NCBI GenBank assembly: GCA_022763065.1
Contig: JALEGH010000065.1
Location: forward strand, 1-33,084
Direction: 5' to 3'
Length of the DNA: 33,084 bases
From: Alphaproteobacteria bacterium
GTDB taxonomy: Bacteria; Pseudomonadota; Alphaproteobacteria; Micavibrionales; Micavibrionaceae
Each line of letters starts with the position of its first letter. The first letter of the stretch is position 1. The notes beneath the pieces were generated by a model. The model saw nothing but the letters and a program-made list of their open reading frames with translations, made no database searches and was not told the DNA's origin. Both the position numbers and the translations under genes were made by a program. This document shows positions 18,997 to 27,797 of this stretch, piece after piece.

Positions 18997-19026
18997 TTGA
19001 CATAATTATTTTGGTTGTGTTAAAAT
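18997..19026 (+). promoter_or_regulatory. Sigma70-type promoter for Nudix-like gene
   Basis: TTGACA (18997-19002), 18-bp spacer, TAAAAT (19021-19026). Confidence 0.6.
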
Positions 19027-19080
19027 TTACGCCTGATTGATAGAAAAGCTTCGATTACAATTTTAAGGAAGGTAAACAAC

Positions 19081-19911
19081 ATGAACATAGCAAAACTTTT
19101 TGGATGGACAAACGAAGTGCAAGTATATGGTTCGCCAGAGAACCCATACGGTGACACCATGGTTGGAGGCAAAGATGTGAAGGCCATAAATGACATGCTT
19201 CAAACAGCCTTTGATGAAAAACGAGCAGGAGTTGGAGAAGATGTTGTCGTAAGAATTGGCACCTTCAAAGGCCGTAACGTATCCGAACAAAAAGCAGCAG
19301 ATCAGATTCGTATTAGCCTCGACGAAGATGGAAATGCATACGTTAAATTAATCACAAGAGGCGCAGATCCAGGACTTGGATTGCTTGCGCTCACTGGAGG
19401 ATTTAAAGACGAAGGCGAAACTGACCAGCAAACAGCAGACAGAGAAGAAGTGGAAGAAGCAAAGAGTGAAACAGGTACTCTTATAGCGAAATATGAGATT
19501 TCACGCCATCCCGTAAAAGGAGATGTCCGTGTTTGGGGCGGCCCGGACCGTGAAGATGGTGTCAAAAACGGCGATATTATTGCTATGTCTACAATGGCTA
19601 TGGTACCTGTTGTCAGAAACGCACACGGCATTGTTGAAGCTGGAGACGATGCCTCTGGTGCCGCGTGGGTCCGCCTTTCTGGTATCAAAGATGCAAATGT
19701 TTTTGGCATTAAGGGACATGCACAACTGCTGCTAGAGGCTACAAAGCTCGCTGGCCTAACAGATCAACTTCCCGAAAGTTTTGCGCAATCACTATCAGCA
19801 CGTCAAAACGATATAGCTGTAGCGAATAGAGCCCTTCGAAGCGCCGCCATCATGTTATTGGACCCAGCCCCCAAAATTGAGGTGTGCTCCTTTCCCGGAC
19901 GTGACCGATAA
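19081..19911 (+). CDS. Nudix hydrolase-like protein
   Basis: 276 aa; GFKDEGETDQQTADREEVEE fits GX5EX7REUXEE (the terminal G-U is not conserved); downstream AGDDASGAAWVRLSGI...GHAQLLLEA resembles a Nudix C-terminal half. Confidence 0.7.
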   Translation: MNIAKLFGWTNEVQVYGSPENPYGDTMVGGKDVKAINDMLQTAFDEKRAGVGEDVVVRIGTFKGRNVSEQKAADQIRISLDEDGNAYVKLITRGADPGLGLLALTGGFKDEGETDQQTADREEVEEAKSETGTLIAKYEISRHPVKGDVRVWGGPDREDGVKNGDIIAMSTMAMVPVVRNAHGIVEAGDDASGAAWVRLSGIKDANVFGIKGHAQLLLEATKLAGLTDQLPESFAQSLSARQNDIAVANRALRSAAIMLLDPAPKIEVCSFPGRDR

Positions 19912-19965
19912 TTTTTACCTAAAATTTTATCTTTCCGTAATGGTTGTTTAACATATTTTATATAT

Positions 19966-19998
19966 CCTTAGAGAAATTAAAACATGATTTCTCTAAGG
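19966..19998 (+). promoter_or_regulatory. Perfect 12-bp inverted repeat immediately upstream of the YgjV-like gene
   Basis: CCTTAGAGAAAT (19966-19977) / ATTTCTCTAAGG (19987-19998), 9-nt loop; 3' arm overlaps SD-like AAGGGG (19995-20000) before ATG 20006. Confidence 0.75.
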
Positions 19999-20005
19999 GG
20001 CAAAA

Positions 20006-20551
20006 ATGGTTGAGATATTAGGGTGGCTGGCCAATATTTTCTTCTTTTCAGGCGGCTTATTCAAAAGCACGCGGGCAACAATGCTTCAATACGGTATCGG
20101 GAATATCCTCTATATCATCATGTATTGTTTTATGGGCCTGTATACGGCGGTCCTGTCAATGGGGCTAACAACGTTAAGACAAATTCTCTCTGCTTTTCTT
20201 CCTGACAAACAAAATAAAATCACATCTATTATCCTGACTGCTCTTGCCTGTGTTGTTATGGCCTTCAGTTTAGAGAACTATCTGGATTCCATTCTTTTAG
20301 TTGCTGCGATATGTATTGGTGCTGCCTGCTATTACCGTGATAACGCTGTTACATTCCGTTTGCTTATTTGCCTATCTAATTTTATCTGGATTATCCACTC
20401 CCTCGTCTTTGGGGTTTATTCGATGATTTTTTGCTGCTCAATTATCATCGCGACCAATCTCTGGACTCTCATCAAACATACCGAAATCAAAAGCCCGTTT
20501 ATCGAAAAAGTTAAAGAGGGTTACTACAAATACCTACCCTCACGGGGATAA
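20006..20551 (+). CDS. YgjV-like inner membrane protein
   Basis: 181 aa, several TM segments; general pattern resembles YgjV-family proteins. Confidence 0.55.
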   Translation: MVEILGWLANIFFFSGGLFKSTRATMLQYGIGNILYIIMYCFMGLYTAVLSMGLTTLRQILSAFLPDKQNKITSIILTALACVVMAFSLENYLDSILLVAAICIGAACYYRDNAVTFRLLICLSNFIWIIHSLVFGVYSMIFCCSIIIATNLWTLIKHTEIKSPFIEKVKEGYYKYLPSRG

Positions 20552-20602
20552 AACCTACCAAAAAACTTGCTCTATTGATGTGTAAAGTCCACTCTTTCCC
20601 TC

Positions 20603-21610
20603 ATGAAATATACTGGCGTCAATAATATGGTGCGCTTTATCAAAGATCACGGTATTGAAACTGTGATTACCGAACTGGCGCAATATCTTGAGCATGATTT
20701 TAAACGCTGGGAAGAATTTGATAAAACCCCGCGCTATGCCAGCCATTCCAAAGGCGGGGTTATTGAACTCATGCCCACCTCGGACGGGCAGCAATTTGGC
20801 TTCAAATATGTGAACGGACATCCGGGAAACTATAAAAAAGACCTGCAAACGGTGATCGCCTTTGGTGTTCTATCTGAGGTCGAAACAGGTTACCCCATTT
20901 TATTTTCGGAGATGACCATCGCCACCGCCTTGCGTACGGCGGCTATGTCTGCGCTTGTCGCCAAATATCTGGCAAAAGAAGGCTCCAAGACGATGGCCAT
21001 GATCGGCAATGGTTGTCAGGCGGAATTTCAGGCACACGCCTTTCGGGCTTTACTTGGTATTGATGAACTGCGCCTTTATGACATCGACAAAAGCGTATCT
21101 GAGAAAATGGTGAAAAATCTGGAAACTCACGGGTTTAACATGAGTATTTGTAACTCCTCCCAAGAGGCCGTCAAAAGAGCAGACATCATCACCACCTGCA
21201 CCGCCGATAAAAAGAATGCAACTATTCTTTCCGATAATATGGTCGGCGCAGGCGTTCACATTAATGCGATTGGCGGAGACTGCCCCGGTAAAACGGAGCT
21301 TCATGCTGATATCCTATCGCGCGCTAAAGTATTCGTGGAATATGAAGAGCAAAGCCGGATTGAGGGCGAAATTCAACAGATGCCAGAAGATTTTGAAGTC
21401 ACCGAGCTTTGGCAAATCTTTAGCGGAGAAAAGCAAGGCCGCGCTCTAGAAAGCGATATAACCGTTTTCGACTCTGTAGGCTTTGCCGTTGAGGATTTTT
21501 CCATACTGCGTTACCTCAATGATAAAATAGACAGCACGGATTACTACGAAGAGCTTGATCTCTTCGGCACGCTTGATGACTCCCGCAACTTATTTGGATT
21601 GCTAACTTAA
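20603..21610 (+). CDS. Ornithine cyclodeaminase (mu-crystallin family)
   Basis: 335 aa; GVIELMPTSDGQQFGFKYVNGHPGN, FSEMTIATALRTAAMSALVAKYLA, MIGNGCQAEFQAHAFRALLGIDELRLYDID. Confidence 0.93.
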   Translation: MKYTGVNNMVRFIKDHGIETVITELAQYLEHDFKRWEEFDKTPRYASHSKGGVIELMPTSDGQQFGFKYVNGHPGNYKKDLQTVIAFGVLSEVETGYPILFSEMTIATALRTAAMSALVAKYLAKEGSKTMAMIGNGCQAEFQAHAFRALLGIDELRLYDIDKSVSEKMVKNLETHGFNMSICNSSQEAVKRADIITTCTADKKNATILSDNMVGAGVHINAIGGDCPGKTELHADILSRAKVFVEYEEQSRIEGEIQQMPEDFEVTELWQIFSGEKQGRALESDITVFDSVGFAVEDFSILRYLNDKIDSTDYYEELDLFGTLDDSRNLFGLLT

Positions 21611-21616
21611 ATAAGC

Positions 21617-22180
21617 CTAACCCGCCGCGGAATTATCAAACAAGCCCACTTTAAGGTCTTTGGCCTCATAGATGGTCTCCCCGTCAGCTTCGACGCGGCC
21701 ATCCGCCACACCAAGGACAAGCTTGCGGTTAATCAAGCGCTTGATATCAATTACATATTTCACCTGTTTCGTTGTTGGCAAAACCTGATCGGTAAACTTA
21801 AGCTCTCCCAACCCCAAAGCCCGGCCTGACCCCGGCGCGCCGGTCCAGCCCAGATAAAACCCTAAAAGCTGCCATAGAGCATCAAGTCCTAAACAGCCCG
21901 GCATCACCGGATCACCAATAAAATGACATTCAAAGAACCAAAGGTCGGGCTTAATATCCATCTCCGCGATGATTTGACCTTTACCGTGAGCACCGCCCTC
22001 CTCGCTTACATGGGTGATACGATCAAACATCAACATAGGCGGCGCAGGAAGCTTCGCATTCCCGGGGCCAAACAGCTCCCCCCGCCCGCAGGCCAGAAGA
22101 TCTTCGTAGGAATAGCTGGATTTCGGCTCAAAAGACATAGACATATCACTCTCTTTCATCTGAAGATTATTTTGTGTCAT
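21617..22180 (-). CDS. fabA: 3-hydroxydecanoyl-ACP dehydratase/isomerase
   Basis: [62 protein letters not shown]. True start may be the internal [10 protein letters not shown]. Confidence 0.97.
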   Translation of the reverse strand: MTQNNLQMKESDMSMSFEPKSSYSYEDLLACGRGELFGPGNAKLPAPPMLMFDRITHVSEEGGAHGKGQIIAEMDIKPDLWFFECHFIGDPVMPGCLGLDALWQLLGFYLGWTGAPGSGRALGLGELKFTDQVLPTTKQVKYVIDIKRLINRKLVLGVADGRVEADGETIYEAKDLKVGLFDNSAAG

Positions 22181-22303
22181 TTACTTGTTCCCCTGTTTTA
22201 TTTCCCCATTGATACCCTCAAGACGCTTATAAATCAAGCATGAGCAGAAGAAATTCACCAAAACTGTGGGGGGATAAAATGACTAAAATGTGGCAAAACA
22301 CTT

Positions 22304-23314
22304 TTAAACTGAATAATTCACAGCCGCATATTCAACACACGCGCTCTTGTAGCTCTCTGTGATGGCCGCCATTGCCAAAGGTTTACCGATAGCAGGCTCT
22401 AGCTCCGGCTTTTCACCTGAGCAAGCCAAAGCCAGCATACGCCCTGCCGCCTTGGCGCTCGCAACCGCCTGATCATGCTCATCATCCATATAGACCGCTT
22501 CAAAGAAACCTCTGCAAACCGGCTCTACCTCATTCACCAAATGTGAAGGCGGCGAGACCGGCACATCATTGGCCGGCAAGCCAAAACGCCAATCCGTTCC
22601 CGTTGGCACACCAAGCCTGACGGCTTCTTGCGTCATCACATAGGCCGTTTGATCCAGCAAATCCGGTAAATCAGAGCCTCTAAACCAGCAACACTGGTTT
22701 CGCCCGCCGTGAGAATAAGAAAGCTTTTGCCCTGACAGGCCGGCCAACGCCCCAATACAATCGGATAAAGTCCAACCGGCTACACCGATCTTCTTTTCAA
22801 TCAGAACATCACATAATTCCTGTGCGCCCAGCTCATAAGCCATCGCGCGGTAAGTTCCTTCAATCAAAAGCCTGAAACTCTCCGCGCGTGTTTGACCATG
22901 CCGAATGCCCTGATCGAAAGACAAAGCCTCCCACCTCGTAAAAACCTGCTGGGTCAGGGTCAGCAAAATATCATGAAACTCATAAGGACAATCCAGCCAC
23001 TCTTCAAAAAACTCGCGGGCCGTGGCGCGTCCCATTTCAGTATCAAAATCAATAACACTGGCGGGCGGCAAAGCCTCTACCACCATTTCTTCCATCGCCG
23101 GTTCAGTTTCCAAAAGACGGCTCAAATTCACAAAACTGGCCTGTAAAGCCTCTTCACAATTATCAAATAAAAAGGCCGTTTCCACAAACATACCACCCAG
23201 CATCAAAACAAGCTTCGACCCATCAATAGCGCCACTTTCCGGCTCATAACATAGGCCGTAAAGCGCGTGATGCATCCGATAGGTAATATCGGCTTTTCTT
23301 GCTGAATCCAGCAT
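22304..23314 (-). CDS. Hypothetical protein
   Basis: 336 aa ORF, co-directional upstream of fabA; no recognised domain. Confidence 0.75.
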   Translation of the reverse strand: MLDSARKADITYRMHHALYGLCYEPESGAIDGSKLVLMLGGMFVETAFLFDNCEEALQASFVNLSRLLETEPAMEEMVVEALPPASVIDFDTEMGRATAREFFEEWLDCPYEFHDILLTLTQQVFTRWEALSFDQGIRHGQTRAESFRLLIEGTYRAMAYELGAQELCDVLIEKKIGVAGWTLSDCIGALAGLSGQKLSYSHGGRNQCCWFRGSDLPDLLDQTAYVMTQEAVRLGVPTGTDWRFGLPANDVPVSPPSHLVNEVEPVCRGFFEAVYMDDEHDQAVASAKAAGRMLALACSGEKPELEPAIGKPLAMAAITESYKSACVEYAAVNYSV

Positions 23315-23407
23315 GGGTTCCCTTTTAAGATATGAAACAGGAATTGGGTTATAGAGAGTAAAATTAAAACTTTGGAAAAGATCGCAGCGAACGCTACATG
23401 TATGATT

Positions 23408-23923
23408 CTAGTCCAATTCTTCGTCCTCGTAAATGCCCCAAAGGAATTTTCTTTCAATATATCCCTTATAGCCCTGAACCTTGCCTGCACACCAGGCGCC
23501 TGAGCACCCCAGAAGCTCGATCAGCACGCGCGGCTCTAAAAAAACAAGAATATCAGAGGTATTTACAGGTTTGCGCCGAAAAGAAGCGTTTTCTTCTCCC
23601 GTAACAAGGCCATAACGTTTTCCGGAAAGAAGGGATTGATGAATCCAGCCCTCTTCCCCCTCAACATCACGAATTTGCCGCCACGTATCAAATTCCTGAA
23701 TAACTTCAACGGGAAGCCCCTTTTTCTGAAACACCCACTCAATCGGATAGCGCAGCGCAGGGCCCGTGCGCACAAAAACCTTATCGGAGCGTAAACTCAC
23801 AAAACGCGGGATCGGTAAGCCGGAGTTATCGTAAAGCTCGCTCTCACCACGCGCCAAATCAGGTGCGAACACCCCGCCCAACACCAAACCTACCAGCAAA
23901 AAAGTGAAGATTTTTTTCCCCAT
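23408..23923 (-). CDS. Secreted bacterial SH3-like domain protein
   Basis: 171 aa; signal peptide-like N-terminus; VRTGPALRYPIEWVFQKKGLPVEVIQEFDTWRQIRDVEGEEGWIHQSLLSGKR. Confidence 0.85.
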   Translation of the reverse strand: MGKKIFTFLLVGLVLGGVFAPDLARGESELYDNSGLPIPRFVSLRSDKVFVRTGPALRYPIEWVFQKKGLPVEVIQEFDTWRQIRDVEGEEGWIHQSLLSGKRYGLVTGEENASFRRKPVNTSDILVFLEPRVLIELLGCSGAWCAGKVQGYKGYIERKFLWGIYEDEELD

Positions 23924-23983
23924 AACCTAATCAAATATGCTAAAAAACGCCGGAATTCAAGGCGAGAGATTTAGACATAAAAA

Positions 23984-24976
23984 ATGAACCATAAAGATAA
24001 AACCATTAGCGTTGCCCCAATGCTCGACTGGACGGACCGGCATTGCCGCTATTTTCACCGCCTGATCGCGCCAAATGTGACCCTTTATACGGAGATGGTC
24101 ACAACAGGCGCGCTTTTATTCGGCCAGAATGAGCGTTATTTACGCTTTAACGCGGCTGAACATCCGGTCGTGCTACAGCTTGGCGGCTCAGACCCAAAAG
24201 ATTTAGCCACTTGCGCCAAAATGGGAGAGGAGCGCGGCTATGATGAGATTAACCTCAATTGCGGCTGCCCGTCTGAGCGCGTACAAAAAGGCACCTTTGG
24301 CGCGTGCCTGATGAAGGAGCCGGAACTGGTTGCTACTTGCATGGAAAGCATGGCCGACGCTGTTTCTATCCCTGTGAGTGTCAAATGCCGCATTAGTATT
24401 GATGATTGCGAAGAATACAGCTTCTTGGAAAATTTTATAGGCACCGTATCCAAAAGTAGCGCTTGCACCACCTTTATCATTCATGCCCGCAAGGCTTGGT
24501 TACAAGGCCTAAGCCCTAAGGAAAACCGAGAAATCCCCCCTCTTCGCTATGATATTGTAGAGCGCATCCGCGCCACCTTTCCTGACCTTAATATTCAGGT
24601 CAATGGCGGTATTGCCACCTTGGAAGAGGCACGAGAAAAGCTAGATCAATTTGATGGCGTGATGATTGGCCGCGCCGCCTATCAAAATCCGTGGTTCTTA
24701 CGCGAAATTGAAGGAGAAATCCTAAATTCCCAAAATCTCATGCCCGTGGAAGAAATTTTAGAGCACATGGTCGATTATGCGGCGGATCAATATGCACTCT
24801 ATGAAACGCCGCTTAAATCCATAACGCGCCATATGATCGGCCTTTTCCAAGGCCGGCCCGGTGCCCGCAAATGGCGGCAAATCCTCAGCACTCAGGCCCA
24901 TTTACCCGATACCAAATCTGATTTGATTTTAAGAGCCTATGAGGAATCTTTTAGGCCGCTTTCTCAAACAGCGTGA
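23984..24976 (+). CDS. dusA: tRNA dihydrouridine synthase A
   Basis: 330 aa; SVAPMLDWTDRHCRYFHRLI, LNCGCPSERVQKGTFGACLM. Confidence 0.96.
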   Translation: MNHKDKTISVAPMLDWTDRHCRYFHRLIAPNVTLYTEMVTTGALLFGQNERYLRFNAAEHPVVLQLGGSDPKDLATCAKMGEERGYDEINLNCGCPSERVQKGTFGACLMKEPELVATCMESMADAVSIPVSVKCRISIDDCEEYSFLENFIGTVSKSSACTTFIIHARKAWLQGLSPKENREIPPLRYDIVERIRATFPDLNIQVNGGIATLEEAREKLDQFDGVMIGRAAYQNPWFLREIEGEILNSQNLMPVEEILEHMVDYAADQYALYETPLKSITRHMIGLFQGRPGARKWRQILSTQAHLPDTKSDLILRAYEESFRPLSQTA

Positions 24977-25745
24977 AAAAATTATTCTTCGTGATCTGCG
25001 CCATTTCTTTTTCTGTGAGGTCAAAGAGGTCGGCGAGACACTGGCACGTATGCTTCACATAGGCCGGCTCATTGACTTTCCCACGATAAGGCTCCGGCGC
25101 CAAAAACGGTGCATCGGTTTCAATGAGAATGCGGTCTTGCGGCACCATTGCCGCAATATCACGCAACCACTGAAATTTTTTAAACGTCACCATGCCGGAA
25201 AAGGAAATATAAAACCCCTCCTCAATAGATTGCTTGGCAAGCCACTCATTGGAGCTGAAACAATGCATGAGAACTTTGGTCTTGCCGTCGCACGCCCCCT
25301 CCTCCCGCAGGATTTTCATCGTGTCTTCTTCGGCCTCACGGGTATGAATAATAAACGGTAACCCTGTCGCTTTAGCCACTTGAATTTGCTTTCTAAAAGA
25401 CGCCTCCTGATCTGCGCGGGGAGAGTAATCATAATGGTAATCTAACCCTGCTTCGCCAATGCCGATAATCTGATCATGGGTTGTTGCCCAGGCAATCATC
25501 TGATCTGCCGTGATCGCTTTTTCTGCCTCTTGCCCCGCATCATGCGGATGGGTTCCAACGGAACACCACACATTTTCGTGTTTGCGCGATATATCCAAGA
25601 GCCAGTCCAGCTCCTCCGAGGCACGGCAGCAAATACTTACCATGCCTTCCACGCCTGCCGCTTTCGCGCGTGCGATGATTTCATCCGCCGTGCCGGAGCC
25701 TTCAATGCCGCTATGGTTCAGATGACAGTGGGAGTCGATATACAT
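24951..25745 (-). CDS. tatD: TatD-family metal-dependent hydrolase
   Basis: 264 aa; DSHCHLNHSG, GIGEAGLDYHYDYS, ILIETDAPFLAPEPYRGKVNEPAYVKH. Confidence 0.95.
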   Translation of the reverse strand: MYIDSHCHLNHSGIEGSGTADEIIARAKAAGVEGMVSICCRASEELDWLLDISRKHENVWCSVGTHPHDAGQEAEKAITADQMIAWATTHDQIIGIGEAGLDYHYDYSPRADQEASFRKQIQVAKATGLPFIIHTREAEEDTMKILREEGACDGKTKVLMHCFSSNEWLAKQSIEEGFYISFSGMVTFKKFQWLRDIAAMVPQDRILIETDAPFLAPEPYRGKVNEPAYVKHTCQCLADLFDLTEKEMAQITKNNFFTLFEKAA

Positions 25746-25749
25746 GACG

Positions 25750-26199
25750 TCAATTTTTTAAAATGATAACAATAACGCCGCTAAAGATCAGCAAACCGCC
25801 CAAGGCCGTCCACCAATCCACTTGCGTTTCTTTTAGAATGAGGTACGCAAATAGAATGGTAAAGAACGGATAGCTGATTTCAATCAAAGTTGTGAGGGTT
25901 GCATTTTTTTCGACAACACTATTCAGAATAAGAAAATTACCACCAATGACTGTAAGTGCCGCCAAAAGCAGTAAAATCATAACTTGCGGAGATGAGAATA
26001 CCGCAGACAGTCCGGATTTAAACTGCCCCAGATGCAAGCACAACAGCACACACATCGGTAACGTAATCAGCTCAATCGCCATCATTAAAAACGCCGGACT
26101 GATCGCCGTTTCTTTCATTAGCTTTTCGGATAGAACGTACCCAAGCCCCCAAAGAATGGCGGCCGAAACAGAATAAATAATCCAAAGAGGAATCGCCAT
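25750..26199 (-). CDS. Half-size EamA/DMT-family membrane protein
   Basis: 149 aa; single EamA-like unit ending LKETQVDWWTALGGLLIFSGVIVIILKN. Confidence 0.85.
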   Translation of the reverse strand: MAIPLWIIYSVSAAILWGLGYVLSEKLMKETAISPAFLMMAIELITLPMCVLLCLHLGQFKSGLSAVFSSPQVMILLLLAALTVIGGNFLILNSVVEKNATLTTLIEISYPFFTILFAYLILKETQVDWWTALGGLLIFSGVIVIILKN

Positions 26200-26201
26200 T
26201 T

Positions 26202-27785
26202 TTAAGCCGCCTCTTCCTTACCCGTTTCAAGACGCGGGAAAATACCCTGAGGTTGCTCAATCTCCGTAGCGCCTTTAAGGGTATAATCGGCACCCATACA
26301 GGAAAAATCGCGGGTCCCCGCAGGCACTTCCAACTGATCCAAAATTTTAGCGCCCGATTCTGGCACCACCGGCTGCACCGCAATTCCAAGCACGCGAATT
26401 ACTTCGGCCAACACGTAAAGAACCGTTTTCATACGCTTCGGGTCTTCTTTTTTGAGCGTCCAGGGAGCTTGCGCATCTACATAGGCATTGGCATCAATGA
26501 CCAATCGCCAAATGCTTTCTAGCACGCGGTGGAATTTCATCTGCTCCGCTTCTCCTTGCATTTTCGGCAAGAGCTTTTCATGCGCGTGAGCGAGAATTTC
26601 CTGATCCTCTTTCGTGAACTCACCGGGAGCTGGAATTTTACCCTCACAGTTTTTGTAAATCATGGATAGGGTGCGCTGCACCAAATTCCCCAGCCCATTG
26701 GCCAAATCGCTGTTGATACGCTGCACCGCATGATCATGGGAGAAATTCCCATCCTGCCCGTGCGGCACTTCACGCATTAAGAGATAGCGCGTCTGGTCAA
26801 GCCCATAAGTTTCGAGCAAATCATCCGGCGCAATCACATTACCTACGGATTTGGACATTTTCTGTCCCTGCACATTGATGAACCCATGCGCAAAAACTTT
26901 ATGAGGCAACGGCAAATTCGCCGCCATAAGGAACGCAGGCCAGTAAATACAGTGGAAGCGAATGATATCTTTTCCAATCACATGGATATCCGCAGGCCAG
27001 AATTTTTGGAAACTCTCAGCCCCCTCATCAGGATAACCAATCGCGGTGATATAATTGGCGAGCGCATCCAGCCACACATACATTACATGGTCCGGATCAT
27101 CCGGCACCGGCACCCCCCAATTAAAGTTCGTGCGTGAGATTGAAATATCCTGCAGCCCGCTTTTGACGAATGAAATAATTTCATTGCGCCGGCTTTCAGG
27201 TTCAATAAATTCCGGATGCACCTCATAATATTCCAAAAGCCTATCTCCATAGGCAGAGAGCCTGAAAAAATAGCTCGACTCCTCCACCCACTCCACCGGC
27301 GCACCTGTGGGGGCCAGCTTATATTTATTACCGTCCGTATCTTCCTCTTCGGTAAGCTCGCTTTCGGCGAAATAAGCCTCATCCCGGACTGAATACCATC
27401 CCTGATATTTATCAAGGTAGATATCATCCGGATTATTTTCTTTTATTCTGTTCCAGATCGCTTGCGAGGCCTTATGATGACGCTCTTCCGTCGTACGGAT
27501 AAAATCATCATTGGAGATATTCAAATCATCCGCCATCTGCACAAAGCTGGCCGCGATCTTGTCACAAAAGGCTTTGGGCTCCATTCCTTCACTTTCCGCC
27601 GTTTTCGCAACCTTCTGCCCATGCTCGTCCGTACCGGTTAAAAACATCACCTCATGACCATCAAGGCGTTTAAACCGCGCCATCACATCGGTCAAAATCG
27701 CCTCGTAAGCATGGCCCAAATGCGGCTTGCCATTCACATATGAAATAGCGGTTGTAATATAAAACGGGTCTTTATTTGCGCTCAT
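26202..27785 (-). CDS. metG: Methionyl-tRNA synthetase
   Basis: 527 aa; YVNGKPHLGHAYEAILTDV (HIGH-like), GQKMSKSVGNVI (KMSKS). Confidence 0.98.
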   Translation of the reverse strand: MSANKDPFYITTAISYVNGKPHLGHAYEAILTDVMARFKRLDGHEVMFLTGTDEHGQKVAKTAESEGMEPKAFCDKIAASFVQMADDLNISNDDFIRTTEERHHKASQAIWNRIKENNPDDIYLDKYQGWYSVRDEAYFAESELTEEEDTDGNKYKLAPTGAPVEWVEESSYFFRLSAYGDRLLEYYEVHPEFIEPESRRNEIISFVKSGLQDISISRTNFNWGVPVPDDPDHVMYVWLDALANYITAIGYPDEGAESFQKFWPADIHVIGKDIIRFHCIYWPAFLMAANLPLPHKVFAHGFINVQGQKMSKSVGNVIAPDDLLETYGLDQTRYLLMREVPHGQDGNFSHDHAVQRINSDLANGLGNLVQRTLSMIYKNCEGKIPAPGEFTKEDQEILAHAHEKLLPKMQGEAEQMKFHRVLESIWRLVIDANAYVDAQAPWTLKKEDPKRMKTVLYVLAEVIRVLGIAVQPVVPESGAKILDQLEVPAGTRDFSCMGADYTLKGATEIEQPQGIFPRLETGKEEAA

Positions 27786-27797
27786 TTTTCTCTCTTT

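Noticed and set aside
18950-21616. Mobile genetic element explaining the fab cluster split
   Set aside because: No integrase, transposase, flanking direct repeats or tRNA seen at the boundaries.
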